Source of the DNA: Allorhizobium sonneratiae
GTDB lineage: Bacteria; Pseudomonadota; Alphaproteobacteria; Rhizobiales; Rhizobiaceae
Direction: 5' to 3'
Length of the DNA stretch: 64,000 nt
NCBI RefSeq assembly: GCF_023700755.1
Contig: NZ_JAMKOJ010000004.1
Location: 62,001 to 126,000, forward strand
Part shown: positions 1 to 8,585 of the stretch, piece after piece
Layout of the letters: each line of letters begins with the position of its first letter
How positions within the stretch are numbered: position 1 is the stretch's first letter
Translations under genes and position numbers: made by a program
The notes under the pieces: generated by a model
Seen by the model: only the letters and a program-made list of their open reading frames with translations
Databases searched by the model: none
Told to the model about the DNA's origin: nothing

Positions 1-1169
1 ACCAGCATGCCGTAGAGACCGGAACCGAGACCGCCAGGCAGGATTTCACCCAGCTGGATCAGGAACATCGGCACCAGCCCGCCAAGCCCGGTGAACGAGC
101 CATGCATGGCATTCACCCCGCCATCGGAAAGGCCGGTGGTGACAGCGGCATAAAGTGCGGTCATGGCCTGGCCGAAACGCACCTCCTTGCCTTCCATATT
201 GCCCTGGGCGGGATCGACGCCGAGTGCTGTCAGGATCGGATTGCCGTGGGCTTCAGCCCAGTAAATCACCGCAACACCGGCAATCAGCAGAATGGCCATG
301 GCAGCCAGGAGCGCCCAGCCCTGACGGCGGTTTCCGACCATCTGGCCGAAGGTGTAGACCAGTGCCGAAGAGATCGCCAGCATGGAGAAAATGCCGAGGT
401 AATCCGACCAGGCATTCGGGTTTTCAAAGGGATGGGCGGCATTGACGTTGAAGAAGCCGCCACCATTGGTACCCAGCTGCTTGATCGCTTCCTGACTGGC
501 GACGGGCCCAAGGGCAATGACCTGTTTTGCTCCTTCGAGCGTTGTCGCCGTGGCCGAGACACTCAGCGTTTGCGGCAAGCCCATGGCGACAAAAGCCAAT
601 GCGACAATGATCGACAGCGGCAACAGCACGTAAAGCGTGGCGCGCGTCATATCGACCCAGAAATTGCCAAGTGTGGCAACCCGCGAGCGGGCAAGCGCCC
701 GGGTAAAGGCAATGGCAAGCGCCATGCCGGTTGCGGCAGACAGGAAATTATGCACGGTGAGCCCGGCCATCTGGCTGAAATTGCTGAGGGTCGTTTCACC
801 GGCGTAATTCTGCCAGTCCGTGTTGGTAATGAAGGATGCAGCGGTGTTGAAGGCCAGATCCGGCGACATTCCGGCAAACCCCTGCGGATTGAGCGGCAGA
901 AAGGCCTGAAGACGGAGGATCGCATACAACAAGACAAAACCGGCAAGCGAAAATGCCAGCATGGCCAGTGTATAGGCAAGCCAGCTTTGTTCCTTGTCCG
1001 GATTGATGCCGCTCACACGGTAAAGGCCGCGCTCGAAAGGTGCGAGCACGGGTGAAAGAAAACTGCGGTCTCCGGCAAAGACGCGGGCCATGTAAAGGCC
1101 GAGCGGCTTGATGATGAGGAGAACGGCTAGAAAAAGGAGGCTGATCTGCAGCCATCCAGCGAGGGTCAT
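1..1169 (-). CDS. kdpA: Potassium-transporting ATPase subunit KdpA (3' end cut by window)
   Basis: KdpA is the K+-selective membrane subunit of the Kdp P-type ATPase, a high-affinity potassium importer of the inner membrane. The first 389 codons are present; the gene runs off the left edge. The protein starts [18 protein letters not shown] and consists of repeated hydrophobic segments. It contains the family's selectivity-filter stretch [18 protein letters not shown] and a second filter-like run [19 protein letters not shown] near the cut end. It follows kdpF with a 15-base gap. kdpB and kdpC would be expected beyond the window. The long plus-strand reading frame over the same DNA is an antisense shadow. 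Confidence 0.96.
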   Translation of the reverse strand, partial: MTLAGWLQISLLFLAVLLIIKPLGLYMARVFAGDRSFLSPVLAPFERGLYRVSGINPDKEQSWLAYTLAMLAFSLAGFVLLYAILRLQAFLPLNPQGFAGMSPDLAFNTAASFITNTDWQNYAGETTLSNFSQMAGLTVHNFLSAATGMALAIAFTRALARSRVATLGNFWVDMTRATLYVLLPLSIIVALAFVAMGLPQTLSVSATATTLEGAKQVIALGPVASQEAIKQLGTNGGGFFNVNAAHPFENPNAWSDYLGIFSMLAISSALVYTFGQMVGNRRQGWALLAAMAILLIAGVAVIYWAEAHGNPILTALGVDPAQGNMEGKEVRFGQAMTALYAAVTTGLSDGGVNAMHGSFTGLGGLVPMFLIQLGEILPGGLGSGLYGML

Positions 1170-1184
1170 GGATCTTGCTCCTGA

Positions 1185-1271
1185 TCAGAAACGCTCGGGC
1201 CGCAACAGCGTAACCACGAGATAGATGCCGAGGCCCACGGCGACGAAAAGGCCAAACAGAGGTTCAAGCAT
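1185..1271 (-). CDS. kdpF: KdpF small membrane subunit
   Basis: This 28-residue peptide (MLEPLFGLFVAVGLGIYL, then VVTLLRPERF) is a single hydrophobic helix followed by a short basic tail, the usual form of KdpF. KdpF stabilises the KdpABC complex in the membrane. It lies directly upstream of kdpA on the same strand, as in other kdp operons, and is too short for most gene finders. Assignment rests on length, hydrophobicity, the LLRPERF-type C-terminus and position. Confidence 0.88.
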   Translation of the reverse strand: MLEPLFGLFVAVGLGIYLVVTLLRPERF

Positions 1272-1283
1272 GAAAAGCCTCCA

Positions 1284-1367
1284 TCACAGCCGGTCGAGGG
1301 CACGGGCATAAAGGCCAAGCGCGAGCAGCATGGCTGCGCCAAGTCCCAGAAAGATGAGGTCGGACAT
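1284..1367 (-). CDS. Kdp-linked 27-residue membrane peptide
   Basis: The peptide MSDLIFLGLGAAMLLALGLY, then ARALDRL, is one hydrophobic helix with a basic tail. It is 12 bases upstream of kdpF and in the same direction. From memory, similar short proteins precede kdpF in several rhizobial genomes and are left as hypothetical. It may be a second KdpF-like accessory helix. A longer in-frame start exists upstream, but the added residues are proline-rich and not membrane-like, so the ATG at 1367 is preferred. Confidence 0.6.
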   Translation of the reverse strand: MSDLIFLGLGAAMLLALGLYARALDRL

Positions 1368-1473
1368 GTCCGGGTCTCCTGTTGTTACAGGATGGACAAT
1401 GGCAGGAACCGGCATCTGAATTCGATTGGGAATTGCCGCATCCGGCATAAGGAAAAGATAAGGATGGGCCGGT

Positions 1474-2418
1474 TCAGGGCACGGTGGCGGCCAAAACCTG
1501 TGGGTCAGCTGCACTTGTTGCAGCGATGAGGTCCTGCACGATCAGCTCGATGAAGTCCATCATATAGACCGGCTGCACCCGTCCACGCGGCACCAGAACG
1601 GAGATTTTCGGCGTATCCATGACGCCGCCGACCATGGGGGTCCAGGAAAGCTTGCCCTCCAGAACCTCTTTTTCCACCCCCAGTCGCGATAGCAGAGCCA
1701 CCCCAAGCCCGGCCTTGACCATGGATTTGAGCATGCCCGGCCGCTCCACCGTGACGACGATCCGCCCTGGAACCTGATCGCCGGAAAAAAGTGGCTTGAG
1801 CGCACTGTGGCGCAGCCAGTCGTCACCCGGCGCAATCAGCGGATATTCCGCAAGATCGGTCAGCGTCACCTGGCGCTTGCGTGACAGGGGATGGTCGACA
1901 GCGGTAATGACGCCAATCGGATCGAGACAGGTCAGGACATATTCGGCGCGGATATGGTCGCTCACATCATAAGCGATCACCAGATCGGCCTCGCGCGCCA
2001 TGAGCTCGTCGGTAATGCGCTGATTGCTGCCGGACTTCACGTCAAAACCGACATTGGGAAAGCGCGCCTGCAGCCGGGCCATGGCGCGCGGCAACATGTC
2101 TTCGGTAAAGGTTTCGGCCGCGGCAATGCGGATCGTGCCGCGTGCGCCGCGTGAGGACAGGCTGCCCACCTCCTGCCTCGCCAGCAGGCTTTCGCGGTTC
2201 CAGCGGCGGATATAGGCCAGAAGCACACCGCCGGCAGGCGTCGGACGGATGCCGCGCGGCAGGCGCTCAAACAGCTGCACCCCCATTTCATGCTCAAGCT
2301 GCAAGAGCTGCCGGTTCATTGCCGAAGAGGCAATATTGAGACTTTCCGCCGCCTTGCGGATCGACCCGTAGCGAATGGCAGCATCGAAGTGAATGAGCGA
2401 TGTCTTTAAAAGTGCCAT
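1474..2418 (-). CDS. LysR-family transcriptional regulator
   Basis: This 314-residue DNA-binding regulator has an N-terminal winged helix-turn-helix (FDAAIRYGSIRKAAESLNIA, about residues 9-28) and a C-terminal periplasmic-binding-like effector domain (about 95-300). I start it at the ATG at 2418 (MALLKTSLIHFDAAIR), which puts the helix-turn-helix at the family position. A TTG 15 codons upstream is possible but less likely. It diverges from the ABC importer operon that begins at 2974, so it probably controls that operon, itself, or both; a 25-bp palindrome lies between them. The effector is unknown. It reads towards kdp but is separated from it by about 100 bases. Confidence 0.85.
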   Translation of the reverse strand: MALLKTSLIHFDAAIRYGSIRKAAESLNIASSAMNRQLLQLEHEMGVQLFERLPRGIRPTPAGGVLLAYIRRWNRESLLARQEVGSLSSRGARGTIRIAAAETFTEDMLPRAMARLQARFPNVGFDVKSGSNQRITDELMAREADLVIAYDVSDHIRAEYVLTCLDPIGVITAVDHPLSRKRQVTLTDLAEYPLIAPGDDWLRHSALKPLFSGDQVPGRIVVTVERPGMLKSMVKAGLGVALLSRLGVEKEVLEGKLSWTPMVGGVMDTPKISVLVPRGRVQPVYMMDFIELIVQDLIAATSAADPQVLAATVP

Positions 2419-2514
2419 GAAGCTTGACCCGAGCGCGCGAATTTCTCGCTCACTTAGCGCCAATAAATCTTCTGGTGCAAGAGGCCAGGAGCAGGCTAAA
2501 TCTGGCTCAAGAAT

Positions 2515-2539
2515 TTCACCCCATAATAAATGGGGTGAA
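2515..2539. promoter_or_regulatory. Operator-like palindrome between LysR gene and ABC operon
   Basis: Perfect 10-bp arms TTCACCCCAT and ATGGGGTGAA are separated by five A/T bases. It lies about 97 bases upstream of the LysR start in the divergent intergenic region (2419-2973). It is not followed by a T-tract, so it looks like a protein-binding dyad rather than a terminator. Binding by the adjacent LysR protein is an inference. Confidence 0.5.
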
Positions 2540-2645
2540 TGAGGGCATAGGACAGAACGACAGGCAAAAGAAGGTCCTGGAGAGTTTGTTTCTATGTACT
2601 TGCGGATGAGAAACCGAAAAGCGTTTATCAGGACAACGCTTTACA

Positions 2646-2691
2646 GCATAATTTTACATTCAATCCTAATCCATTGAATGTAAAATTATGC
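2646..2691. repeat. Intergenic palindrome (GCATAATTTTACATTCAAT type)
   Basis: Two perfect 19-base arms, GCATAATTTTACATTCAAT and its complement, flank an 8-base loop. A related structure with CTGCATAATT / AATTATGCAG ends lies at 18630-18677, so this is probably a dispersed element rather than a private operator. The rest of the 2692-2973 gap holds no feature I can name. Confidence 0.6.
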
Positions 2692-2973
2692 CGCAAACAC
2701 AAAACCTACAGCGACGCTTTGTCGTCAAGTATGGTGCGGTGGTCGCGATTGAAATGATATTTGCATGGGGGCATGGACGTCATGCAGGCAGGGCCGGAAC
2801 ACATGTTGAAACCGGTTCTGCCTGCATGAATGTCCATACAAGAAACAGGGATTCGCATTCCTTTACGAGACAGAACGTGTTTCAGCAGTCGAATATTGCA
2901 TGCACAATACCGATGCGCCTGCATCAAACCGACAATCACAATCTTATGTTTATCGCGACCAGATGGGGACATC

Positions 2974-3801
2974 ATGCCATCAACGCCAGCCAGAAAAATG
3001 CTCGCATCCAGCAGAGCGACCGAGACAGACCGGCTGCCGGCAAAACCGGCCGTTGAAATTGAAAATGTCTCCATGTCCTTTCCAGGCCGCAAAAATACCG
3101 TCGATGCGCTTTCCAATGTCAATATGACCATTCGCAGAAACGAGTTCGTCTCGATCATCGGGCGCAGCGGCTGCGGAAAATCGACGCTTCTGCGTATCAT
3201 CAGCCATCTGATCCAGCCGACAAGCGGCAATGTGAAGGTTCATGGGCTGTCTCCGAGCGATTACCAGCTGACCAAGAAATTCGGCTTCGTGTTTCAGGAC
3301 GCCAGCCTGTTTGCGTGGAAAACTGTGCTGGAAAATGTCGAACTGCCACTGGAAATCCTCGGCATGGGCACGAAAAGCGAGCGGCATGAACGGGCGATGG
3401 AGCTTTTGCGGCTTGTGCAGCTCGAAGGTTTTCGCGATCATTATCCGGCGCAATTGTCAGGTGGCATGCGCCAGCGTGTGTCGATTGCCCGTGCCCTGTC
3501 CTACGAACCAGACATTCTCCTGATGGATGAACCTTTCGGCGCGCTCGACGATTTTACCCGCAGGGAAATGCATGATGAATTGATCCGCATCTGGAAAGCC
3601 CGGCGGTTCACGGCCATTTTCGTCACCCATTCCCTGCCTGAAGCCATGTATCTCTCAGACAGAATTGCCGTGATGGCGCCGCGCCCCGGGCGGGTGAAGG
3701 CCATGGTGGCGGTAACCGATCCGCGCGACCCCGACGCCCGCAAGAAACCGGATTATCTGCGCCAGATCGAAGACCTGGAGGCTCTGCTCCATGAACACTA
3801 A
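2974..3801 (+). CDS. ABC transporter ATP-binding protein (SsuB/TauB/ThiZ type)
   Basis: This cytoplasmic ATPase would energise import of a small substrate together with the permease and binding protein that follow. The 275-residue protein has Walker A GRSGCGKST (about residue 62-71), the ABC signature LSGGMRQR (about 161), Walker B ILLMDEPFGALDD (about 180) and the switch histidine in FVTHSLPEA. I chose the ATG at 2974, preceded by a GGGGA ribosome site, over an upstream in-frame ATG at 2830 that adds an unrelated 48-residue extension. It overlaps the permease start by 11 bases, which indicates translational coupling. The family covers nitrate, sulfonate, taurine and pyrimidine-precursor importers. 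Confidence 0.88.
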   Translation: MPSTPARKMLASSRATETDRLPAKPAVEIENVSMSFPGRKNTVDALSNVNMTIRRNEFVSIIGRSGCGKSTLLRIISHLIQPTSGNVKVHGLSPSDYQLTKKFGFVFQDASLFAWKTVLENVELPLEILGMGTKSERHERAMELLRLVQLEGFRDHYPAQLSGGMRQRVSIARALSYEPDILLMDEPFGALDDFTRREMHDELIRIWKARRFTAIFVTHSLPEAMYLSDRIAVMAPRPGRVKAMVAVTDPRDPDARKKPDYLRQIEDLEALLHEH

Positions 3802-4597
3802 CCGCACGACACTTGCAAACTTTGCTGCAGTCTGCACCAGCCGCATGATCGATTATACCCCGGCAGTCTTGCTGTTCTTGGCGGTTCTTGGTCTGTGGCA
3901 GCTTTTGGTCAATGCGTTCAATATTCCCCTTTATATCCTGCCCACGCCGACAGTGATCCTCACAACCTTGTGGCACAACAAGGCCGTGCTGCTCATGAAC
4001 CTGTCCTGGACCATGGCGGCAGCCGGGCTGGGCTTCATCATCGGCAGCGGACTGGCAATTGCCGCCGCCATCCTGTTTCTTTATTCGAAAGCGGCCGAGC
4101 GGGCGCTTTTTCCCTGGGCGATCACCCTGAAAGCCATGCCGATCCTGGCGCTTGCGCCGCTGCTGACGATCTGGCTCGGCTTCGGCCTTGCACCGAAGGT
4201 GGCCGTTGCTGCCATCGCCTGTTTCTTTCCCATGCTGGTCAATACGGTCAAAGGGCTGAGAACGGTCGATCGGCAAAGCCTGGAATTCATGACCGTTCTG
4301 GGCGCCAGCAAGGCCCAGACCTTCCGCCATGTCCGGTTTTTTGCCGCACTGCCATATATGTTTGCGGCGGCAAAGATCAGTTCGAGCATCGCTGTCATCG
4401 GCGCGATCGTTGCCGAATTTACCGGCGCCAATCTCGGGATTGGCACGGTCATCGTCACCGCCGGTTATCAGCAGGATGCCGCCATGCTGTTTTCCGCCAT
4501 CGCCATGTCATCGCTGGCGACCGTTATGATGTTTTATCTCGTCATCATCGCCGAACGCTTCAGTCTGTTCTGGCCTGATGCGCGCATGGAAGCATAG
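3791..4597 (+). CDS. ABC transporter permease (SsuC/TauC/ThiX type)
   Basis: This 268-residue inner-membrane permease has about six hydrophobic segments and a binding-protein-dependent transport domain. The cytoplasmic coupling loop is recognisable around EFMTVLGASKAQTFRHVRFF, the EAA-type motif that contacts the ATPase. It overlaps the ATPase gene and is followed by the binding-protein gene after 129 bases. Length and motif are standard for the family. The substrate cannot be read from the permease itself. Confidence 0.87.
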   Translation: MNTNRTTLANFAAVCTSRMIDYTPAVLLFLAVLGLWQLLVNAFNIPLYILPTPTVILTTLWHNKAVLLMNLSWTMAAAGLGFIIGSGLAIAAAILFLYSKAAERALFPWAITLKAMPILALAPLLTIWLGFGLAPKVAVAAIACFFPMLVNTVKGLRTVDRQSLEFMTVLGASKAQTFRHVRFFAALPYMFAAAKISSSIAVIGAIVAEFTGANLGIGTVIVTAGYQQDAAMLFSAIAMSSLATVMMFYLVIIAERFSLFWPDARMEA

Positions 4598-4726
4598 GTC
4601 GTGGTTTGAAAATGAGAAACCGCCTTTATCGAAAAGACAAACGACAGCAGTAGAAGAGAATGCCTGCAAATTTTTTCACTCTGCAGGCTGTTCCAACCCT
4701 TTACGTCCTTCTTTCAGGAGCCGTTC

Positions 4727-5704
4727 ATGCGCATCAGATCATTGTTCTTTTCGCTCTCCACCTGCCTTGCTGGCCTCATGGCCGCCGGTCCGGCCTTTTG
4801 TGCCGATGCGGTTTCCCTTCGCCTGCCCTGGTTCTTGAATGTTCAGTCTGCCGGATATGTCATGGCCAAGGAAAAAGGTTTTTATGACAAGGCCGGTCTT
4901 GACGTCACCATCATGCCGGGGGGACCCAATCTGAATTCCACCGCGCTGGTCGCTTCGGGCGCCAACACATTCGGCACCAGCGATGTGGGCCAGATCCTTC
5001 TGGGCGATGCCAACGGCATGGATCTCGTCGTGGTCGCCGCCTGCTTCCAGCGCCATCCCGCCGGTGTCATCTCGCTGGCCAAGAGCGGCATTCACTCGCC
5101 CGCAGACCTCAAGGGCAAGACGCTCGCCTATACGGAGGGCGGCCCCTGGACGCTGACCAAGGCGATGCTGGCCAAGGCGGGTGTGGATTTGAGCCAGCTC
5201 AAGCTGGTCGTCTCACCGTCGATCGAGCTTGTCGCCAACGGATCGGTGGACGCCGAAACCGGTTTTGTCATCAATGAGGCGGTCGCGCTCAACCTCAAGG
5301 GCATGAAGACCTCAGCACTCCTGCCATCCGATTATGGCGTGCGCACCTATGCCGAAGCGATCTTCGCCTCCCGTAAGACGCTGGAAACAAAGCCGGATAT
5401 GGTCAAACGCTTCGTCGCCTCCACCCAGGCCGGCTATGATTATGCCTATGCGCATCAGGACGAAACGGTCAAGGCGATCACGGCGCTGAACCCGCAGCTC
5501 GATCCGCGCCAGCAGGCCGCCCAGCTCGCCATGCAGGAAAGCTACATCTATACCGATTACACCCGCAAGCATGGCGCCTGCGCCTTTGAACCAGTCGTTA
5601 TCAGCGAAACGGCAAAAACCCTTCGGGACTTCGGGGGACTGAGCAAAGAGATCGACGTAGCGAAGACCTATTCCACCGATTTCATCCCGGAGAAAACGCC
5701 CTGA
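4727..5704 (+). CDS. ABC transporter substrate-binding protein (NMT1/THI5-like)
   Basis: This 325-residue periplasmic binding protein has a signal peptide (MRIRSLFFSLSTCLAGLMAA, cleavage near AFC-ADA). The mature fold begins VSLRLPWFLNVQSAGYVMAK and includes the family stretch GLDVTIMPGGPNLN. NMT1-like proteins bind pyrimidine precursors, riboflavin-like or sulfonate-like ligands. The two genes downstream split nucleosides, so a pyrimidine or nucleoside ligand is a reasonable inference but is not proved. A GGAG ribosome site precedes the ATG. Confidence 0.85.
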   Translation: MRIRSLFFSLSTCLAGLMAAGPAFCADAVSLRLPWFLNVQSAGYVMAKEKGFYDKAGLDVTIMPGGPNLNSTALVASGANTFGTSDVGQILLGDANGMDLVVVAACFQRHPAGVISLAKSGIHSPADLKGKTLAYTEGGPWTLTKAMLAKAGVDLSQLKLVVSPSIELVANGSVDAETGFVINEAVALNLKGMKTSALLPSDYGVRTYAEAIFASRKTLETKPDMVKRFVASTQAGYDYAYAHQDETVKAITALNPQLDPRQQAAQLAMQESYIYTDYTRKHGACAFEPVVISETAKTLRDFGGLSKEIDVAKTYSTDFIPEKTP

Positions 5705-5711
5705 TGTTTCT

Positions 5712-5726
5712 TTGACCTCTGGTCAA
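5712..5726. promoter_or_regulatory. Operator-like dyad upstream of nucleoside phosphorylase gene
   Basis: Perfect 6-bp arms TTGACC and GGTCAA flank the trinucleotide TCT. It sits just after the binding-protein stop codon and about 87 bases before the phosphorylase start. Size and symmetry fit a repressor dimer site, for example a GntR-type protein. No such regulator is next to it. Confidence 0.35.
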
Positions 5727-5812
5727 TCGAAGATAATGCCATCCTGACTGTTGTTTTTCCCGGAAAGACACACTTTCCGCGGGACACGTGTTGAGAAAGT
5801 GAGCGACAGATT

Positions 5813-6646
5813 ATGACGATCGAACACACACCCATTCATCCTGGCGGTTTGCAGATGCATCTGAAAATCCGCCCCGGCGACGTGTCCCGCTATGTTCTGA
5901 CACCGGGCGATCCGGGGCGTGTGCCGGTGGTGGGCAGTTCATGGGACAGTTATGAGGAAGTGGCCTATCACCGGGAGTTTCGCACCGCCCGTGGTACGCT
6001 GTCCGGCGTGGATATCACTGCCTGCTCTCATGGCGTCGGCGGCCCTTCCACCGATATCGCCCTTGTCGAATTGTCGAATTGCGGCGCCGATACCTTTATC
6101 CGCGTCGGCTCCTGCGCTGCCCTGCAGCCCGAAATCGAGCCGGGCGATCTTGTGATCTCCACGGGCGCGCTCAGACTGACCGGAACGGTGGATGCCTATG
6201 TCGACAAATCCTATCCAGCCGTGGCCGATCATGAAGTGCTGATGGCGCTGGTCGAGGCTGCCGAGGAGATGGGCGAGCGCTATCATCTCGGTCTTGCCGC
6301 AAGCGTTGACAGTTTTTATGCCGGTGAGGTCAATCCCATGCCGGGCGGCTTCCGCCAGTCGAAAATGGATACGGTGCTCGACGATCTGCAACGGGCAAAG
6401 GTTGCCAATTTCGAAATGGAAGCGGCGACGATCTTCACGCTGGCCCAGCTTTTCGGCTATCGCGGCGGGATGATCTGCTCGGTCGGGGCCAATCGCATCA
6501 CCCGCAAGCGCGAGGATTCGGCGGATTCGATCCGGCGCTGCTGTGCGGTGGCAAGCCGTGCTGTCGTCATTCTCGCCGGTTGGGACGCCCGCAAGGCCGC
6601 AACCGGCAAGAAGCATTTCTTCCCCTCACTGCTGGCAAAATCATGA
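5813..6646 (+). CDS. udp: Uridine phosphorylase-like nucleoside phosphorylase
   Basis: The likely reaction is phosphorolysis of uridine (or a related nucleoside) to the free base and ribose 1-phosphate in the cytoplasm. The 277-residue protein has PNP/UDP-family marks: the phosphate loop region VLTPGDPGRV (about residue 26), HGVGGPSTDIALVEL (about 73), IRVGSCAALQPEIEPGD and the nucleoside-binding FEMEAATIF (about 201). The EMEA motif is the ribose-binding glutamate signature. It overlaps the nucleoside hydrolase start (ATGA), so both are translated together. Purine phosphorylase activity cannot be excluded from sequence alone. Confidence 0.75.
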   Translation: MTIEHTPIHPGGLQMHLKIRPGDVSRYVLTPGDPGRVPVVGSSWDSYEEVAYHREFRTARGTLSGVDITACSHGVGGPSTDIALVELSNCGADTFIRVGSCAALQPEIEPGDLVISTGALRLTGTVDAYVDKSYPAVADHEVLMALVEAAEEMGERYHLGLAASVDSFYAGEVNPMPGGFRQSKMDTVLDDLQRAKVANFEMEAATIFTLAQLFGYRGGMICSVGANRITRKREDSADSIRRCCAVASRAVVILAGWDARKAATGKKHFFPSLLAKS

Positions 6647-7662
6647 TGCAAATTTCCGATGACATGGCCATGCGTGCCGGCCTGTCGAAAGTGATCTTCG
6701 ACACCGATCCGGGTGTCGATGATGCAGCAGCGCTGCTGTTTCTCTCTGCCTGCCCGAATATCCGGCTGGTCGGGATCACCACCGTCTTCGGCAATAGTGA
6801 TATCGAGACGGTTACCCGCAATGCACTCTATTTGAAAAAGCGGTTTTCCATCGCCGCTCCCGTTGCCAAAGGCGCTGAAGGGCCTCTGGTTGGCCAGGCG
6901 GCAGCGGTGCCTGCCCATATTCATGGCCAGAACGGTCTGGGCGATATCGAGCTGGATGAACGCGCGCTGCCCTTGCGCGACGAAAGACCGGCCCACCGGT
7001 TCATCATCGATATGGTCAAGGCCAATCCGGGCGAGATAACACTGCTGGCAGTCGGGCGGCTGACCAATCTGGCGCTTGCCCTCAAGGAAGCGCCAGAGAT
7101 TGCCTCGCTTGTGCGCGAGGTGGTGATCATGGGCGGTGCCTTTTCCATCGACGGCCATAATGGCAATGTCACGCCCGTGGCAGAGGCCAATATCATCGGC
7201 GACCCTCATGCCGCCGATGAGGTGTTCAGCGCCGCATGGCCGGTAACGGCCATTGGCCTTGATGTGACCCGCAAGGTGGTTCTTGGGCCTGCCGAGCTTG
7301 CCCGGCTCGAAACCCATGGCGGTGCTGCGGGGCGCTTCATCGTCGATAGTTCCCGCGGTTACCGGCTATTCCACAAGCAATTCGGCATAGATGGCTATTG
7401 GGTGCATGATTCAACCGCCGCCATATATCTGGCTTCGCCCGGATTGTTCCGCCTGCGCAAAGGGCCGGTACGCGTGGTGACCGAAGGCATCGCCATCGGC
7501 CAGACGATCCAGCGCGACTGGTCAAAAATCTATCCGGCCGGGGAATGGGACATGGCTCCCGATCAGAACGTGGCCATCGATGTCGATGCCCGTAGAGCGG
7601 TTGATCTGCTGCTTGGCATTCATATGCCCTCGCTGACACCCTCCATGGTATCGGTAAAATAG
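6643..7662 (+). CDS. Nucleoside hydrolase (IunH family)
   Basis: It probably hydrolyses the N-glycosidic bond of ribonucleosides, releasing base and ribose. The calcium-binding signature DTDPGVDDAAALLF lies at about residues 20-33, after a short N-terminal extension. Further family motifs are ITTVFGN, TLLAVGRLTNLALAL, VVIMGGAF, the pocket region VAEANIIGDPHAADEVF and HDSTAAIYL. The 339-residue reading starts at the ATG that overlaps the phosphorylase stop codon; a start at the second ATG is equally possible. It is the last gene of the presumed importer/salvage operon. Confidence 0.86.
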   Translation: MMQISDDMAMRAGLSKVIFDTDPGVDDAAALLFLSACPNIRLVGITTVFGNSDIETVTRNALYLKKRFSIAAPVAKGAEGPLVGQAAAVPAHIHGQNGLGDIELDERALPLRDERPAHRFIIDMVKANPGEITLLAVGRLTNLALALKEAPEIASLVREVVIMGGAFSIDGHNGNVTPVAEANIIGDPHAADEVFSAAWPVTAIGLDVTRKVVLGPAELARLETHGGAAGRFIVDSSRGYRLFHKQFGIDGYWVHDSTAAIYLASPGLFRLRKGPVRVVTEGIAIGQTIQRDWSKIYPAGEWDMAPDQNVAIDVDARRAVDLLLGIHMPSLTPSMVSVK

Positions 7663-7778
7663 AGAGGTGTCATTGACAGCAGCACAGGACTCTCACCCTC
7701 TTCACAGTGAACAGGGAGAAAATCCTATACGTCATCAACTCTATCCCCCCTGCCATGCACCCCATCCACATTCCTGTT

Positions 7779-8090
7779 TCAGGATTTGTCTTTCGCAAGC
7801 GTGGTGGTGATGGTGCTGGAAACCGGATCGCTTGCCGGAAAGCTGTCTTCCAGCCCCTTTTGCAACTGTGCACCCACGCCGCCCTCACTTGCCCCCTCGC
7901 CCGCAGTGGCAGTCATGCGTGCCAGCGCCTCAAGCGCCAGCGCCAGCGCCTGCTGGGCGGGAAGGGCTTCCGTCGTGACGCGCGAGGGATGAACCCTGAC
8001 ATGGATTTCATCGCCTTCGTCGCTGAAAAGCTTGACGAAATGCTCCGTGTCGCCGTTGTTCTCAGTCATCCATTGCATGGTGAGGCTCAT
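7779..8090 (-). CDS. Conserved hypothetical protein with DSFPASDP C-terminus
   Basis: This 103-residue soluble protein has no recognised catalytic motif. Its C-terminal part contains LEDSFPASDPVSS, a short motif I associate with small hypothetical proteins of rhizobia. The N-terminal half is strand-rich and acidic (HFVKLFSDEGDEIHVRVHPSRV), followed by an alanine-rich helix. I start it at 8090 because an AGGAAGGA ribosome site stands 9 bases upstream; an in-frame ATG at 8144 lacks one. It is convergent with the nucleoside operon. Confidence 0.6.
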   Translation of the reverse strand: MSLTMQWMTENNGDTEHFVKLFSDEGDEIHVRVHPSRVTTEALPAQQALALALEALARMTATAGEGASEGGVGAQLQKGLEDSFPASDPVSSTITTTLAKDKS

Positions 8091-8585
8091 AACCGATCCT
8101 TCCTGTACGAGAGATGGGCGGTCAAGACGGGATTCACCGGCCATCTCCTGCTTGTTGTTTGACCCGTTTACGGACGAAAAACTGCAATGACGCGGTGACA
8201 GAACACGCGTGGGGGTTACCCGTTATGTCAGTCCACCCATCTGGGCACCTCGCCCATTTGTGATTGTCACCCCATCGTAAGGCACCCTTGCCCTGTCTTT
8301 GCGACCGATGCACTGTTTCGTGACCCAACGACCGGCTGCGAGAAATTGTTCCTCGCTCACGACGATGCTTCTGGCCGGTGCCTTTGCCGCCATGAAGGCA
8401 AAGCCGGACGATGGGGAACAACTGGGCCGATCGACCGTTTAGAAAAGAGAGTTGCGATGTGGGCCATAGTCGTGACAGCGGCCTGTCAAAACATGCCAGC
8501 ACACATGAGCGCGTCAGGCATAATGCATGTTGTCATAGCGCGTGTTGTAGAGGCTCACCCTTTGATCCGGAGGTTTGAGAGCGTC
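8091..8585. other. Intergenic region without recognised feature
   Basis: About 495 bases lie between the divergent hypothetical gene and the phosphoribosyltransferase-like gene. Promoters for both must lie here. I see no strong palindrome, repeat or convincing reading frame. Confidence 0.4.

Noticed and set aside
102..1055. Long plus-strand open frame (317 codons) at the left edge
   Set aside because: It lies wholly antisense to kdpA, whose protein has clear KdpA motifs. The plus-strand product is rich in His, Arg and Gly with no family likeness.
2419..2463. TTG start for the LysR gene at 2463
   Set aside because: The added 15 residues are not part of the LysR helix-turn-helix, and the ATG at 2418 places the domain at its normal position.
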